Shown one piece after another: positions 35,862 to 49,100 of a stretch of 64,000 nucleotides of DNA. Position numbers and translations under genes: made by a program. The stretch covers positions 579,785 through 643,784 of the forward strand of contig NW_027478721.1 in the NCBI RefSeq assembly GCF_051014685.1, read 5' to 3'. The stretch comes from Ptiloglossa arizonensis (Eukaryota > Arthropoda > Insecta > Hymenoptera > Colletidae). Within the stretch, counting starts at the first letter, position 1. Every line of letters starts with the position of its first letter. The notes under the pieces were generated by a model, which was given only the letters and a program-made list of their open reading frames with translations, did not search any database and had not been told where the DNA came from.

Positions 35862-38800
35862 GACTTTTAAGGTAAGAAATGGTTGACAAGACAATAAATT
35901 TTTCGCACTTCTGCTGCACCAATCGCTTATCCAGAATGGCCTAAGGGAAAAATACACGTACCGTTGTAATCGGGCGAGTTTCTACTTTCAGATGCAATAG
36001 GAATTTTTGGGTTAGGTCAATCCGTTCGCGAGATATGGGAGTTTGAAGCTAAGAAATGATTGACAAGACAACAAATTTTTCGCACTTCTGCTGCTCCTAA
36101 CGCTTAACCAGAATGGCCTAGGGAAAAAATACACATATCGTTGTAATCGGGCGAGTTTCTACTTTCAGACGCAGCAGGAACTTCTGGGTTTGGTCAATCC
36201 GTTCGCGAGATATGGGAGTTTGAAGCTAAGAAATGGTTGAGAAGACAACAAATTTTTCGCACTTCTGCTGCTCCTAACGCTTAACCAGAATGGCCTAGGG
36301 AAAAAATACACATACCGTTGTAATCGGGCGAGTTTCTACTTTCAGATGCAACAGGAATTTTTGGGTTAGGTCAATCCGTTCGCGAGATATGGGAGTTTGA
36401 AGCTAAGAAATGATTGACAAGACAACAAATTTTTCGCACTTCTGCTGCTCCTAACGCTTAACCAGAATGGCCTAGGGAAAAAATACACATATCGTTGTAA
36501 TCGGGCGAGTTTCTACTTTCAGACGCAGCAGGAACTTCTGGGTTTGGTCAATCCGTTCGCGAGATATGGGAGTTTGAATCTAAGAAATGGTTATGAAGAC
36601 AACAACTTTTTCGCACTTCTGCTGCTCCTAACGCTTAATCAGAATGGCCTAGGGAAAAAATACACATACCGTTGTAATCGGGCGAGTTTCTACTTTCAGA
36701 CGCAACAGGAATTTTTGGGTTAGGTCAATCCGTTCGCGAGATATGGGAGTTTGAAGCCAAGAAATGGTTGAGAAGAAAACAAATTTTTCGCACTTCTGCT
36801 GCTCCAAACGCTTAACCAGAATGGCCTAGGGAAAAAATACGCATATCGTTGTAATCGGGCGAGTTTCTACTTTCAGACGCAGCAGGAACTTCTGGGTTTG
36901 GTCAATCCGTTCGCGAGATATGGGAGTTTGAAGCTAAGAAATGTTTGAGAAGACAACAAATTTTTCGCACTTCTGCTGCTCCTAACGCTTAACCAGAATG
37001 GCCTAGGGAAAAAATACACATATCGTTGTAATCGGGCGAGTTTCTACTTTCAGACGCAGCAGGAACTTCTGGGTTTGGTCAATCCGTTCGCGAGATATGG
37101 GAGTTTGAAGCTAAGAAATGGTTGAGAAGACAACAACTTTTTCGCACTTCTGCTGCTCCTAACGCTTAACCAGAATGGCCTAAGGGAAAAATACACGTAC
37201 CGTTGTAATCGGGCGAGTTTCTACTTTCAGATGCAACAGGAATTTTTGGGTTATGTCAATCCGTTCGCGAGATATGGGAGTTTGAAGCTAAGAAATGATT
37301 GACAAGACAACAAATTTTTCGCACTTCTGCTGCTCCAATCGCTTAACCAGAATGGCCTAAGGGAAAAATACACGTACCGTTGTAATCGGGCGAGTTTCTA
37401 CTTTCAGACGCAGCAGGAACTTCTGGGTTTGGTCAATCCGTTCGCGAGATATGGGAGTTTGAAGCTAAGAAATGGTTGAGAAGACAACAAATTTTTCGCA
37501 CTTCTGCTGCTCCTAACGCTTAACCAGAATGGCCTAGGGAAAAAATACACATATCGTTGTAATCGGGCGAGTTTCTACTTTCAGACGCAGCAGGAACATC
37601 TGGGTTTGGTCAATCTGTTCGCGAGATATTGGAGTTTGAATCTAAGAAATGGTTATGAAGACAACTTTTTCGCAGTTCTGCTGCTCCTAACGCTTAATCG
37701 GAATGGCCTAGGGAAAAAATACACATACCGTTGTAATCGGGCGAGTTTCTACTTTCAGACGCAACAGGAATTTTTGGGTTAGGTCAATCCGTTCGCGAGA
37801 TATGGGAGTTTGAAGCTAAGAAATGGTTGAGAAGATCAACAAATTTTTCGGACTTCTGCTGCTCCTAACGCTTAACCAGAATGGCCTAGGGAAAAAATAC
37901 ACATATCGTTGTAATCGGGCGAGTTTCTACTTTCAGACGCAGCAGGAACTTCTGGGTTTGGTCAATCCGTTCGCGAGATATGGGAGTTTGAAGCTAAGAA
38001 ATGGTTGAGAAGACAACAACTTTTTCGCACTTCTGCTGCTCCTAACGCTTAACCAGAATGGCCTAGGGAAAAAATACACATACCGTTGTAATCGGGCGAG
38101 TTTCTACTTTCAGACGCAACAGGAATTTTTGGGTTAGGTCAATCCGTTCGCGAGATATGGGAGTTTGAAGCTAAGAAATGGTTGAGAAGATCAACAAATT
38201 TTTCGCACTTCTGCTGCTCCAAACGCTTAACCAGAATGGCCTAGGGGAAAAATACGCATATCGTTGTAATCGGGCGAGTTTCTACTTTCAGACGCAACAG
38301 GAATTTTTGGGTTAGGTCAATCCGTTCGCGAGATATGGGAGTTTGAAGCTAAGAAATGGTTGAGAAGATCAACAAATTTTTCGCACTTCTGCTGCTCCAA
38401 ATGCTTAACCAGAATGGCCTAGGGAAAAAATACGCATATCGTTGTAATCGGGCGAGTTTCTACTTTCAGACGCAGCAGGAACTTCTGGGTTTGGTCAATC
38501 CGTTCGCGAGATATGGGAGTTTGAAGCTAAGAAATGGTTGAGAAGATCAACAAATTTTTCGCACTTCTGCTGCTCCAAACGCTTAACCAGAATGGCCTAG
38601 GGAAAAAATACGCATATCGTTGTAATCGGGCGAGTTTCTACTTTCAGACGCAGCAGGAACTTCGGGGTTTGGTCAATCCGTTCGCGAGATATGGGAGTTT
38701 GAAGCTAAGAAATGGTTGAGAAGACAACAAATTTTTCGCACTTCTGCTGCTCCTAACGTTTAACCAGAATGGCCTAGGGAAAAAATACACATATCGATGT

Positions 38801-39580
38801 AATCGGGCGAGATTCTACTTTCAGACGCAGCAGGAACTTCTGGGTTTGGTCAATCCGTTCGCGAGATATGGGAGTTTGAAGCTAAGAAATGGTTGAGAAG
38901 ACAACAACTTTTTCGCACTTCTGCTGCTCCTAACCCTTAACCAGAATGGCCTAGGGAAAAAATACACATACCGTTGTAATCGGGCGAGTTTCTACTTTCA
39001 GATGCAACAGGAATTTTTGGGTTAGGTCAATCCGTTCCCGAGATATGGGAGTTTGAAGCTAAGAAATGATTGAGAAGAAAACAAATTTGTCGCACTTCTG
39101 CTGCTCCAAACGCTTAACCAGAATGGCCTAGGGGAAAAATACGCATATCGTTGTAATCGGGCGAGTTTCTACTTTCAGACGCAACAGGAATTTTTGGGTT
39201 AGGTCAATCCGTTCGCGAGATATGGGAGTTTGAAGCTAAGAAATGGTTGAGAAGATCAACAAATTTTTCGCACTTCTGCTGCTCCAAACGCTTAACCAGA
39301 ATGGCCTAGGGAAAAAATACGCATATCGTTGTAATCGGGCGAGTTTCTACTTTCAGACGCAGCAGGAACTTCTGGGTTTGGTCAATCCGTTCGCGAGATA
39401 TGGGAGTTTGAAACTAAGAAATGGTTGAGAAGACAACAAGTTTTTCGCACTTCTGCTGCTCCTAACGCTTAATCAGAATGGCCTAGGGAAAAAATACACA
39501 TACCGTTGTAATCGGGCGAGTTTCTACTTTCAGACGCAACAGGAATTTTTGGGTTAGGTCAATCCGTTCGCGAGATATGG
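35862..39580. repeat. 21-monomer HOR, copy 1 (3719 bp)
   Basis: GACTTTTAAGG at 35862 recurs at 39581. The period is 21 monomers plus two bases, explained by five one-base insertions (AGATCAAC for AGACAAC, at about 37833, 38190, 38368, 38545 and 39253) and one 3-base loss (GACAACTTTTTCGC at about 37660). Most monomers are ACGCAGCAGGAACTTCTGG and CTCCTAACGC types, and many have the improved CENP-B-like motif 2. Confidence 0.88.
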
Positions 39581-42500
39581 GACTTTTAAGGTAAGAAATG
39601 GTTGACAAGACAATAAATTTTTCGCACTTCTGCTGCACCAATCGCTTAACCAGAATGGCCTAAGGGAAAAATACACGTACCGTTGTAATCGGGCGAGTTT
39701 CTACTTTCAGATGCAATAGGAATTTTTGGGTTAGGTCAATCCGTTCGCGAGATATGGGAGTTTGAAGCTAAGAAATGATTGACAAGACAACAAATTTTTC
39801 GCACTTCTGCTGCTCCTAACGCTTAACCAGAATGGCCTAGGGAAAAAATACACATATCGTTGTAATCGGGCGAGTTTCTACTTTCAGACGCAGCAGGAAC
39901 TTCTGGGTTTGGTCAATCCGTTCGCGAGATATGGGAGTTTGAAGCTAAGAAATGGTTGAGAAGACAACAAATTTTTCGCACTTCTGCTGCTCCTAACGCT
40001 TAACCAGAATGGCCTAGGGAAAAAATACACATACCGTTGTAATCGGGCGAGTTTCTACTTTCAGATGCAACAGGAATTTTTGGGTTAGGTCAATCCGTTC
40101 GCGAGATATGGGAGTTTGAAGCTAAGAAATGATTGACAAGACAACAAATTTTTCGCACTTCTGCTGCTCCTAACGCTTAACCAGAATGGCCTAGGGAAAA
40201 AATACACATATCGTTGTAATCGGGCGAGTTTCTACTTTCAGACGCAGCAGGAACTTCTGGGTTTGGTCAATCCGTTCGCGAGATATGGGAGTTTGAATCT
40301 AAGAAATGGTTATGAAGACAACAACTTTTTCGCACTTCTGCTGCTCCTAACGCTTAATCAGAATGGCCTAGGGAAAAAATACACATACCGTTGTAATCGG
40401 GCGAGTTTCTACTTTCAGACGCAACAGGAATTTTTGGGTTAGGTCAATCCGTTCGCGAGATATGGGAGTTTGAAGCCAAGAAATGGTTGAGAAGAAAACA
40501 AATTTTTCGCACTTCTGCTGCTCCAAACGCTTAACCAGAATGGCCTAGGGAAAAAATACGCATATCGTTGTAATCGGGCGAGTTTCTACTTTCAGACGCA
40601 GCAGGAACTTCTGGGTTTGGTCAATCCGTTCGCGAGATATGGGAGTTTGAAGCTAAGAAATGTTTGAGAAGACAACAAATTTTTCGCACTTCTGCTGCTC
40701 CTAACGCTTAACCAGAATGGCCTAGGGAAAAAATACACATATCGTTGTAATCGGGCGAGTTTCTACTTTCAGACGCAGCAGGAACTTCTGGGTTTGGTCA
40801 ATCCGTTCGCGAGATATGGGAGTTTGAAGCTAAGAAATGGTTGAGAAGACAACAACTTTTTCGCACTTCTGCTGCTCCTAACGCTTAACCAGAATGGCCT
40901 AAGGGAAAAATACACGTACCGTTGTAATCGGGCGAGTTTCTACTTTCAGATGCAACAGGAATTTTTGGGTTATGTCAATCCGTTCGCGAGATATGGGAGT
41001 TTGAAGCTAAGAAATGATTGACAAGACAACAAATTTTTCGCACTTCTGCTGCTCCAATCGCTTAACCAGAATGGCCTAAGGGAAAAATACACGTACCGTT
41101 GTAATCGGGCGAGTTTCTACTTTCAGACGCAGCAGGAACTTCTGGGTTTGGTCAATCCGTTCGCGAGATATGGGAGTTTGAAGCTAAGAAATGGTTGAGA
41201 AGACAACAAATTTTTCGCACTTCTGCTGCTCCTAACGCTTAACCAGAATGGCCTAGGGAAAAAATACACATATCGTTGTAATCGGGCGAGTTTCTACTTT
41301 CAGACGCAGCAGGAACATCTGGGTTTGGTCAATCTGTTCGCGAGATATTGGAGTTTGAATCTAAGAAATGGTTATGAAGACAACTTTTTCGCAGTTCTGC
41401 TGCTCCTAACGCTTAATCGGAATGGCCTAGGGAAAAAATACACATACCGTTGTAATCGGGCGAGTTTCTACTTTCAGACGCAACAGGAATTTTTGGGTTA
41501 GGTCAATCCGTTCGCGAGATATGGGAGTTTGAAGCTAAGAAATGGTTGAGAAGATCAACAAATTTTTCGGACTTCTGCTGCTCCTAACGCTTAACCAGAA
41601 TGGCCTAGGGAAAAAATACACATATCGTTGTAATCGGGCGAGTTTCTACTTTCAGACGCAGCAGGAACTTCTGGGTTTGGTCAATCCGTTCGCGAGATAT
41701 GGGAGTTTGAAGCTAAGAAATGGTTGAGAAGACAACAACTTTTTCGCACTTCTGCTGCTCCTAACGCTTAACCAGAATGGCCTAGGGAAAAAATACACAT
41801 ACCGTTGTAATCGGGCGAGTTTCTACTTTCAGACGCAACAGGAATTTTTGGGTTAGGTCAATCCGTTCGCGAGATATGGGAGTTTGAAGCTAAGAAATGG
41901 TTGAGAAGATCAACAAATTTTTCGCACTTCTGCTGCTCCAAACGCTTAACCAGAATGGCCTAGGGGAAAAATACGCATATCGTTGTAATCGGGCGAGTTT
42001 CTACTTTCAGACGCAACAGGAATTTTTGGGTTAGGTCAATCCGTTCGCGAGATATGGGAGTTTGAAGCTAAGAAATGGTTGAGAAGATCAACAAATTTTT
42101 CGCACTTCTGCTGCTCCAAATGCTTAACCAGAATGGCCTAGGGAAAAAATACGCATATCGTTGTAATCGGGCGAGTTTCTACTTTCAGACGCAGCAGGAA
42201 CTTCTGGGTTTGGTCAATCCGTTCGCGAGATATGGGAGTTTGAAGCTAAGAAATGGTTGAGAAGATCAACAAATTTTTCGCACTTCTGCTGCTCCAAACG
42301 CTTAACCAGAATGGCCTAGGGAAAAAATACGCATATCGTTGTAATCGGGCGAGTTTCTACTTTCAGACGCAGCAGAAACTTCGGGGTTTGGTCAATCCGT
42401 TCGCGAGATATGGGAGTTTGAAGCTAAGAAATGGTTGAGAAGACAACAAATTTTTCGCACTTCTGCTGCTCCTAACGTTTAACCAGAATGGCCTAGGGAA

Positions 42501-43288
42501 AAAATACACATATCGATGTAATCGGGCGAGATTCTACTTTCAGACGCAGCAGGAACTTCTGGGTTTGGTCAATCCGTTCGCGAGATATGGGAGTTTGAAG
42601 CTAAGAAATGGTTGAGAAGACAACAACTTTTTCGCACTTCTGCTGCTCCTAACCCTTAACCAGAATGGCCTAGGGAAAAAATACACATACCGTTGTAATC
42701 GGGCGAGTTTCTACTTTCAGATGCAACAGGAATTTTTGGGTTAGGTCAATCCGTTCCCGAGATATGGGAGTTTGAAGCTAAGAAATGATTGAGAAGAAAA
42801 CAAATTTGTCGCACTTCTGCTGCTCCAAACGCTTAACCAGAATGGCCTAGGGGAAAAATACGCATATCGTTGTAATCGGGCGAGTTTCTACTTTCAGACG
42901 CAACAGGAATTTTTGGGTTAGGTCAATCCGTTCGCGAGATATGGGAGTTTGAAGCTAAGAAATGGTTGAGAAGATCAACAAATTTTTCGCACTTCTGCTG
43001 CTCCAAACGCTTAACCAGAATGGCCTAGGGAAAAAATACGCATATCGTTGTAATCGGGCGAGTTTCTACTTTCAGACGCAGCAGGAACTTCTGGGTTTGG
43101 TCAATCCGTTCGCGAGATATGGGAGTTTGAAACTAAGAAATGGTTGAGAAGACAACAAGTTTTTCGCACTTCTGCTGCTCCTAACGCTTAATCAGAATGG
43201 CCTAGGGAAAAAATACACATACCGTTGTAATCGGGCGAGTTTCTACTTTCAGACGCAACAGGAATTTTTGGGTTAGGTCAATCCGTTC
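39581..43288. repeat. 21-monomer HOR, copy 2 (about 3708 bp)
   Basis: Follows copy 1 directly and repeats its monomer order. The visible differences are few: CGCTTAACC at about 39640 against CGCTTATCC in copy 1, and GCAGCAGAAAC at about 42372 against GCAGCAGGAAC. The match stops near 43288, where GTTCCCGAG replaces the GTTCGCGAGATATGGGACTTTT junction sequence, so the duplication boundary is visible to within a few bases. Confidence 0.88.
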
Positions 43289-46154
43289 CCGAGATATGGG
43301 AGTTTGAAGCTAAGAAATGATTGAGAAGAAAACAAATTTGTCGCACTTCTGCTGCTCCAAACGCTTAACCAGAATTGCCTAGGGAGAAACTACGCATACC
43401 GCTGTAATCGGGCGAGTTCCTACATTCAGATGCAATAGGAATTTTTGGGTTAGGTCAATACGTTCGCGAGATATGGGACTTTCAAGCTAAGAAATGGTTG
43501 ACAAGACAATAAATTTTTCGCGATTCTGCTGCTCCAATCGCTTAACCAGAATGGCCTAAGGGAAAAATACACGTACCGTTGTAATCGGGCGAGTTTCTAC
43601 TTTCAGATGCAATAGGAATTTTTGGGTTAGGTCAATACGTTCGCGAGATATGGGACTTTCAAGCTAAGAAATGGTTGACAATACAATAAATTTTTCGCAC
43701 TTCTGCTGCTCCAATCGCTTAACCAGAATGGCCTAAGGGAAAAATACACGTACCGTTGTAATCGGGCGAGTTTCTACTTTCAGACGCAGCAGGAACTTCT
43801 GGGTTTGGTCAATCCGTTCGCGAGATATGGGAGTTTGAAACTAAGAAATGGTTGAGAAGACAACAACTTTTTCGCACTTCTGCTGCTCCTAACGCTTAAC
43901 CAGAATGCCCTAGCGAAAAAATACACATACCGTTGTAATCGGGCGAGTTTCTACTTTCAGATGCAACAGGAATTCTTGGGTTATGTCAATCCGTTCCCGA
44001 GATATGGGAGTTTGAAGCTAAGAAATGATTGAGAAGAAAACAAATTTGTCGCACTTCTGCTGCTCCAAACGCTTAACCAGAATTGCCTAGGGAGAAACTA
44101 CACATACCGCTGTAATCGGGCGAGTTTCTACTTTCAGATGCAATAGGAATTTTTGGGTTAGGTCAATACGTTCGCGAGATATGGGACTTTTAAGCTAAGA
44201 AATGGTTGACAAGACAATAAATTTTTCGCACTTCTGCTGCTCCAATCGCTTAACCAGAATGGCCTAAGGGAAAAATACACGTACCGTTGTAATCGGGCGA
44301 GTTTCTACTTTCAGATGCAATAGGAATTTTTGGGTTAGGTCAATCCGTTCGCGAGATATGGGAGTTTGAAGCTAAGAAATGGTTATGAAGACAACAAATT
44401 TTTCGCACTTCTGCTGCTCCAAACGCTTAATCAGAATGGCCTACGGAAAAAATACACATACCGTTGTAATCGGCCTAGCTTCTACTTTCAGACGCAACAG
44501 GAATTTTTGGGTTAGGTCAATCCGTTCGCGAGATATGGGAGTTTGAAGCTAAGAAATGATTGAGAAGACAACAAATTTTTCGCACTTCTGCTGCTCCAAA
44601 CGCTTAACCAGAATGGCCTAGGGAAAAAATACGCATATCGTTGTAATCGGGCGAGTTTCTACTTTCAGACGCAGCAGGAACTTCTGGGTTTGGCCAATCC
44701 GTTCGCGAGATATGGGAGTTTGAAGCTAAGAAATGGTTGAGAAGACAACAAATTTTTCGCAATTCTGCTGCTCCTAACGCTTAACCAGAATGGCCTAGGG
44801 AAAAAATACACATATCGTTGTAATCGGGCGAGTTTCTACTTTCAGACGCAGCAGGAACTTCTGGGATTGGTCAATCCGTTCGCGAGATATGGGAGTTTGA
44901 AGCTAAGAAATGGTTGAGAAGATCAACAAATTTTTCGCACTTCTGCTGCTCCAAACGCTTAACCAGAATGGCCTAGGGAAAAAATACGCATATCGTTGTA
45001 ATCGGGCGAGTTTCTACTTTCAGACGCAGCAGGAACTTCTGGGTTTGGTCAATCCGTTCGCGAGATATGGGAGTTTGAAGCTAAGAAATGGTTGAGAAGA
45101 CAACAAATTTTTCGCACTTCTGCTGCTCCTAACGCTTAACCAGAATGGCCTAGGGGAAAAATACACATATCGTTGTAATCGGGCGAGTTTCTACTTTCAG
45201 ACGCAGCAGGAACTTCTGGGTTTGGTCAATCCGTTCGCGAGATATGGGAGTTTGAAGCTAAGAAATGGTTGAGAAGACAACAACTTTTTCGCACTTCTGC
45301 TGCTCCTAACGCTTAACCAGAATGGCCTAGGGAAAAAATACACATACCGTTGTAATCGGGCGAGTTTCTACTTTCAGATGCAACAGGAATTTTTGGGTTA
45401 GGTCAATCCGTTCCCGAGATATGGGAGTTTGAAGCTAAGAAATGATTGAGAAGAAAACAAATTTGTCGCACTTCTGCTGCTCCAAACGCTTAACCAGAAT
45501 TGCCTAGGGAGAAACTACACATACCGCTGTAATCGGGCGAGTTCCTACATTCAGATGCAATAGGAATTTTTGGGTTAGGTCAATACGTTCGCGAGATATG
45601 GGACTTTCAAGCTAAGAAATGGTTGACAAGACAATAAATTTTTCGCAATTCTGCTGCTCCAATCGCTTAACCAGAATGGCCTAAGGGAAAAATACACGTA
45701 CCGTTGTAATCGGGCGAGTTTCTACTTCCAGATGCAATAGGAATTTTTGGGTTAGGTCAATACGTTCGCGAGATATGGGACTTTCAAGCTAAGAAATGGT
45801 TGACAATACAATAAATTTTTCGCACTTCTGCTGCTCCAATCGCTTAACCAGAATGGCCTAAGGGAAAAATACACGTACCGTTGTAATCGGGCGAGTTTCT
45901 ACTTTCAGACGCAGCAGGAACTTCTGGGTTTGGTCAATCCGTTCGCGAGATATGGGAGTTTGAAACTAAGAAATGGTTGAGAAGACAACAACTTTTTCGC
46001 ACTTCTGCTGCTCCTAACGCTTAACCAGAATGGCCTAGCGAAAAAATACACATACCGTTGTAATCGGGCGAGTTTCTACTTTCAGATGCAACAGGAATTT
46101 TTGGGTTAGGTCAATCCGTTCCCGAGATATGGGAGTTTGAAGCTAAGAAATGAT
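43289..46154. repeat. 12/13-monomer HOR region preceding the 26-mer
   Basis: GAGTTCCTACATTCAG occurs at 43416, 45541, 46249 and 47666. Steps of 2125 bp (12 monomers plus 1) for the first part change to 2302 bp (13 monomers plus 1) for later landmarks such as GGTTATGAAG (44381 and 46683) and CGGCCTAGCT (44471 and 46773). The extra monomer is at about 46.32-46.49 kb. The region is a less uniform relative of the 4603-bp unit that follows. Confidence 0.75.
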
Positions 46155-49100
46155 TGAGAAGAAAACAAATTTGTCGCACTTCTGCTGCTCCAAACGCTTA
46201 ACCAGAATTGCCTAGGGAGAAACTACACATACCGCTGTAATCGGGCGAGTTCCTACATTCAGATGCAATAGGAATTTTTGGGTTAGGTCAATACGTTCGC
46301 GAGATATGGGACTTTCAAGCTAAGAAATGATTGAGAAGAAAACAAATTTGTCGCACTTCTGCTGCTCCAAACGCTTAACCAGAATTGCCTAGGGAGAAAC
46401 TACACATACCGCTGTAATCGGGCGAGTTTCTACTTTCAGATGCAATAGGAATTTTTGGGTTAGGTCAATACGTTCGCGAGATATGGGACGTTCAAGCTAA
46501 GAAATGGTTGACAAGACAATAAATTTTTCGCACTTCTGCTGCTCCAATCGCTTAACCAGAATGGCCTAAGGGAAAAATACACGTACCGTTGTAATCGGGC
46601 GAGTTTCTACTTTCAGATGCAATAGGAATTTTTGGGTTAGGTCAATCCGTTCGCGAGATATGGGAGTTTGAAGCTAAGAAATGGTTATGAAGACAACAAA
46701 TTTTTCGCACTTCTGCTGCTCCAAACGCTTAATCAGAATGGCCTACGGAAAAAATACACATACCGTTGTAATCGGCCTAGCTTCTACTTTCAGACGCAAC
46801 AGGAATTTTTGGGTTAGGTCAATCCGTTCGCGAGATATGGGAGTTTGAAGCTAAGAAATGATTGAGAAGACAACAAATTTTTCGCACTTCTGCTGCTCCA
46901 AACGCTTAACCAGAATGGCCTAGGGAAAAAATACGCATATCGTTGTAATCGGGCGAGTTTCTACTTTCAGACGCAGCAGGAACTTCTGGGTTTGGCCAAT
47001 CCGTTCGCGAGATATGGGAGTTTGAAGCTAAGAAATGGTTGAGAAGACAACAAATTTTTCGCAATTCTGCTGCTCCTAACGCTTAACCAGAATGGCCTAG
47101 GGAAAAAATACACATATCGTTGTAATCGGGCGAGTTTCTACTTTCAGACGCAGCAGGAACTTCTGGGTTTGGTCAATCCGTTCGCGAGATATGGGAGTTT
47201 GAAGCTAAGAAATGGTTGAGAAGATCAACAAATTTTTCGCACTTCTGCTGCTCCAAACGCTTAACCAGAATGGCCTAGGGAAAAAATACGCATATCGTTG
47301 TAATCGGGCGAGTTTCTACTTTCAGACGCAGCAGGAACTTCTGGGTTTGGTCAATCCGTTCGCGAGATATGGGAGTTTGAAGCTAAGAAATGGTTGAGAA
47401 GACAACAACTTTTTCGCACTTCTGCTGCTCCTAACGCTTAACCAGAATGGCCTAGGGAAAAAATACACATACCGTTGTAATCGGGCGAGTTTCTACTTTC
47501 AGATGCAACAGGAATTTTTGGGTTAGGTCAATCCGTTCCCGAGATATGGGAGTTTGAAGCTAAGAAATGATTGAGAAGAAAACAAATTTGTCGCACTTCT
47601 GCTGCTCCAAACGCTTAACCAGAATTGCCTAGGGAGAAACTACACATACCGCTGTAATCGGGCGAGTTCCTACATTCAGATGCAATAGGAATTTTTGGGT
47701 TAGGTCAATACGTTCGCGAGATATGGGACTTTCAAGCTAAGAAATGGTTGACAAGACAATAAATTTTTCGCAATTCTGCTGCTCCAATCGCTTAACCAGA
47801 ATGGCCTAAGGGAAAAATACACGCACCGTTGTAATCGGGCGAGTTTCTACTTTCAGATGCAATAGGAATTTTTGGGTTAGGTCAATACGTTCGCGAGATA
47901 TGGGACTTTCAAGCTAAGAAATGGTTGACAATACAATAAATTTTTCGCACTTCTGCTGCTCCAATCGCTTAACCAGAATGGCCTAAGGGAAAAATACACG
48001 TACCGTTGTAATCGGGCGAGTTTCTACTTTCAGACGCAGCAGGAACTTCTGGGTTTGGTCAATCCGTTCGCGAGATATGGGAGTTTGAAACTAAGAAATG
48101 GTAGAGAAGACAACAACTTTTTCGCACTTCTGCTGCTCCTAACGCTTAACCAGAATGGCCTAGCGAAAAAATACACATACCGTTGTAATCGGGCGAGTTT
48201 CTACTTTCAGATGCAACAGGAATTTTTGGGTTAGGTCAATCCGTTCCCGAGATATGGGAGTTTGAAGCTAAGAAATGATTGAGAAGAAAACAAATTTGTC
48301 GCACTTCTGCTGCTCCAAACGCTTAACCAGAATTGCCTAGGGAGAAACTACACATACCGCTGTAATCGGGCGAGTTTCTACTTTCAGATGCAATAGGAAT
48401 TTTTGGGTTAGGTCAATACGTTCGCGAGATATGGGACTTTCAAGCTAAGAAATGGTTGACAAGACAATAAATTTTTCGCACTTCTGCTGCTCCAATCGCT
48501 TAACCAGAATGGCCTAAGGGAAAAATACACGTACCGTTGTAATCGGGCGAGTTTCTACTTTCAGATGCAATAGGAATTTTTGGGTTAGGTCAATCCGTTC
48601 GCGAGATATGGGAGTTTGAAGCTAAGAAATGGTTATTAAGACAACAAATTTTTCGCACTTCTGCTGCTCCAAACGCTTAATCAGAATGGCCTACGGAAAA
48701 AATACACATACCGTTGTAATCGGCCTAGCTTCTACTTTCAGACGCAACAGGAATTTTTGGGTTAGGTCAATCCGTTCGCGAGATATGGGAGTTTGAAGCT
48801 AAGAAATGATTGAGAAGACAACAAATTTTTCGCACTTCTGCTGCTCCAAACGCTTAACCAGAATGGCCTAGGGAAAAAATACGCATATCGTTGTAATCGG
48901 GCGAGTTTCTACTTTCAGACGCAGCAGGAACTTCTGGGTTTGGCCAATCCGTTCGCGAGATATGGGAGTTTGAAGCTAAGAAATGGTTGAGAAGACAACA
49001 AATTTTTCGCAATTCTGCTGCTCCTAACGCTTAACCAGAATGGCCTAGGGAAAAAATACACATATCGTTGTAATCGGGCGAGTTTCTACTTTCAGACGCA

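Noticed and set aside
37823..38008. Recurrent 61-codon plus-strand frame beginning MVEKINKFF
   Set aside because: Created by the AGATCAAC one-base insertion and copied with the HOR. Its repetition reflects block duplication, not selection on protein.
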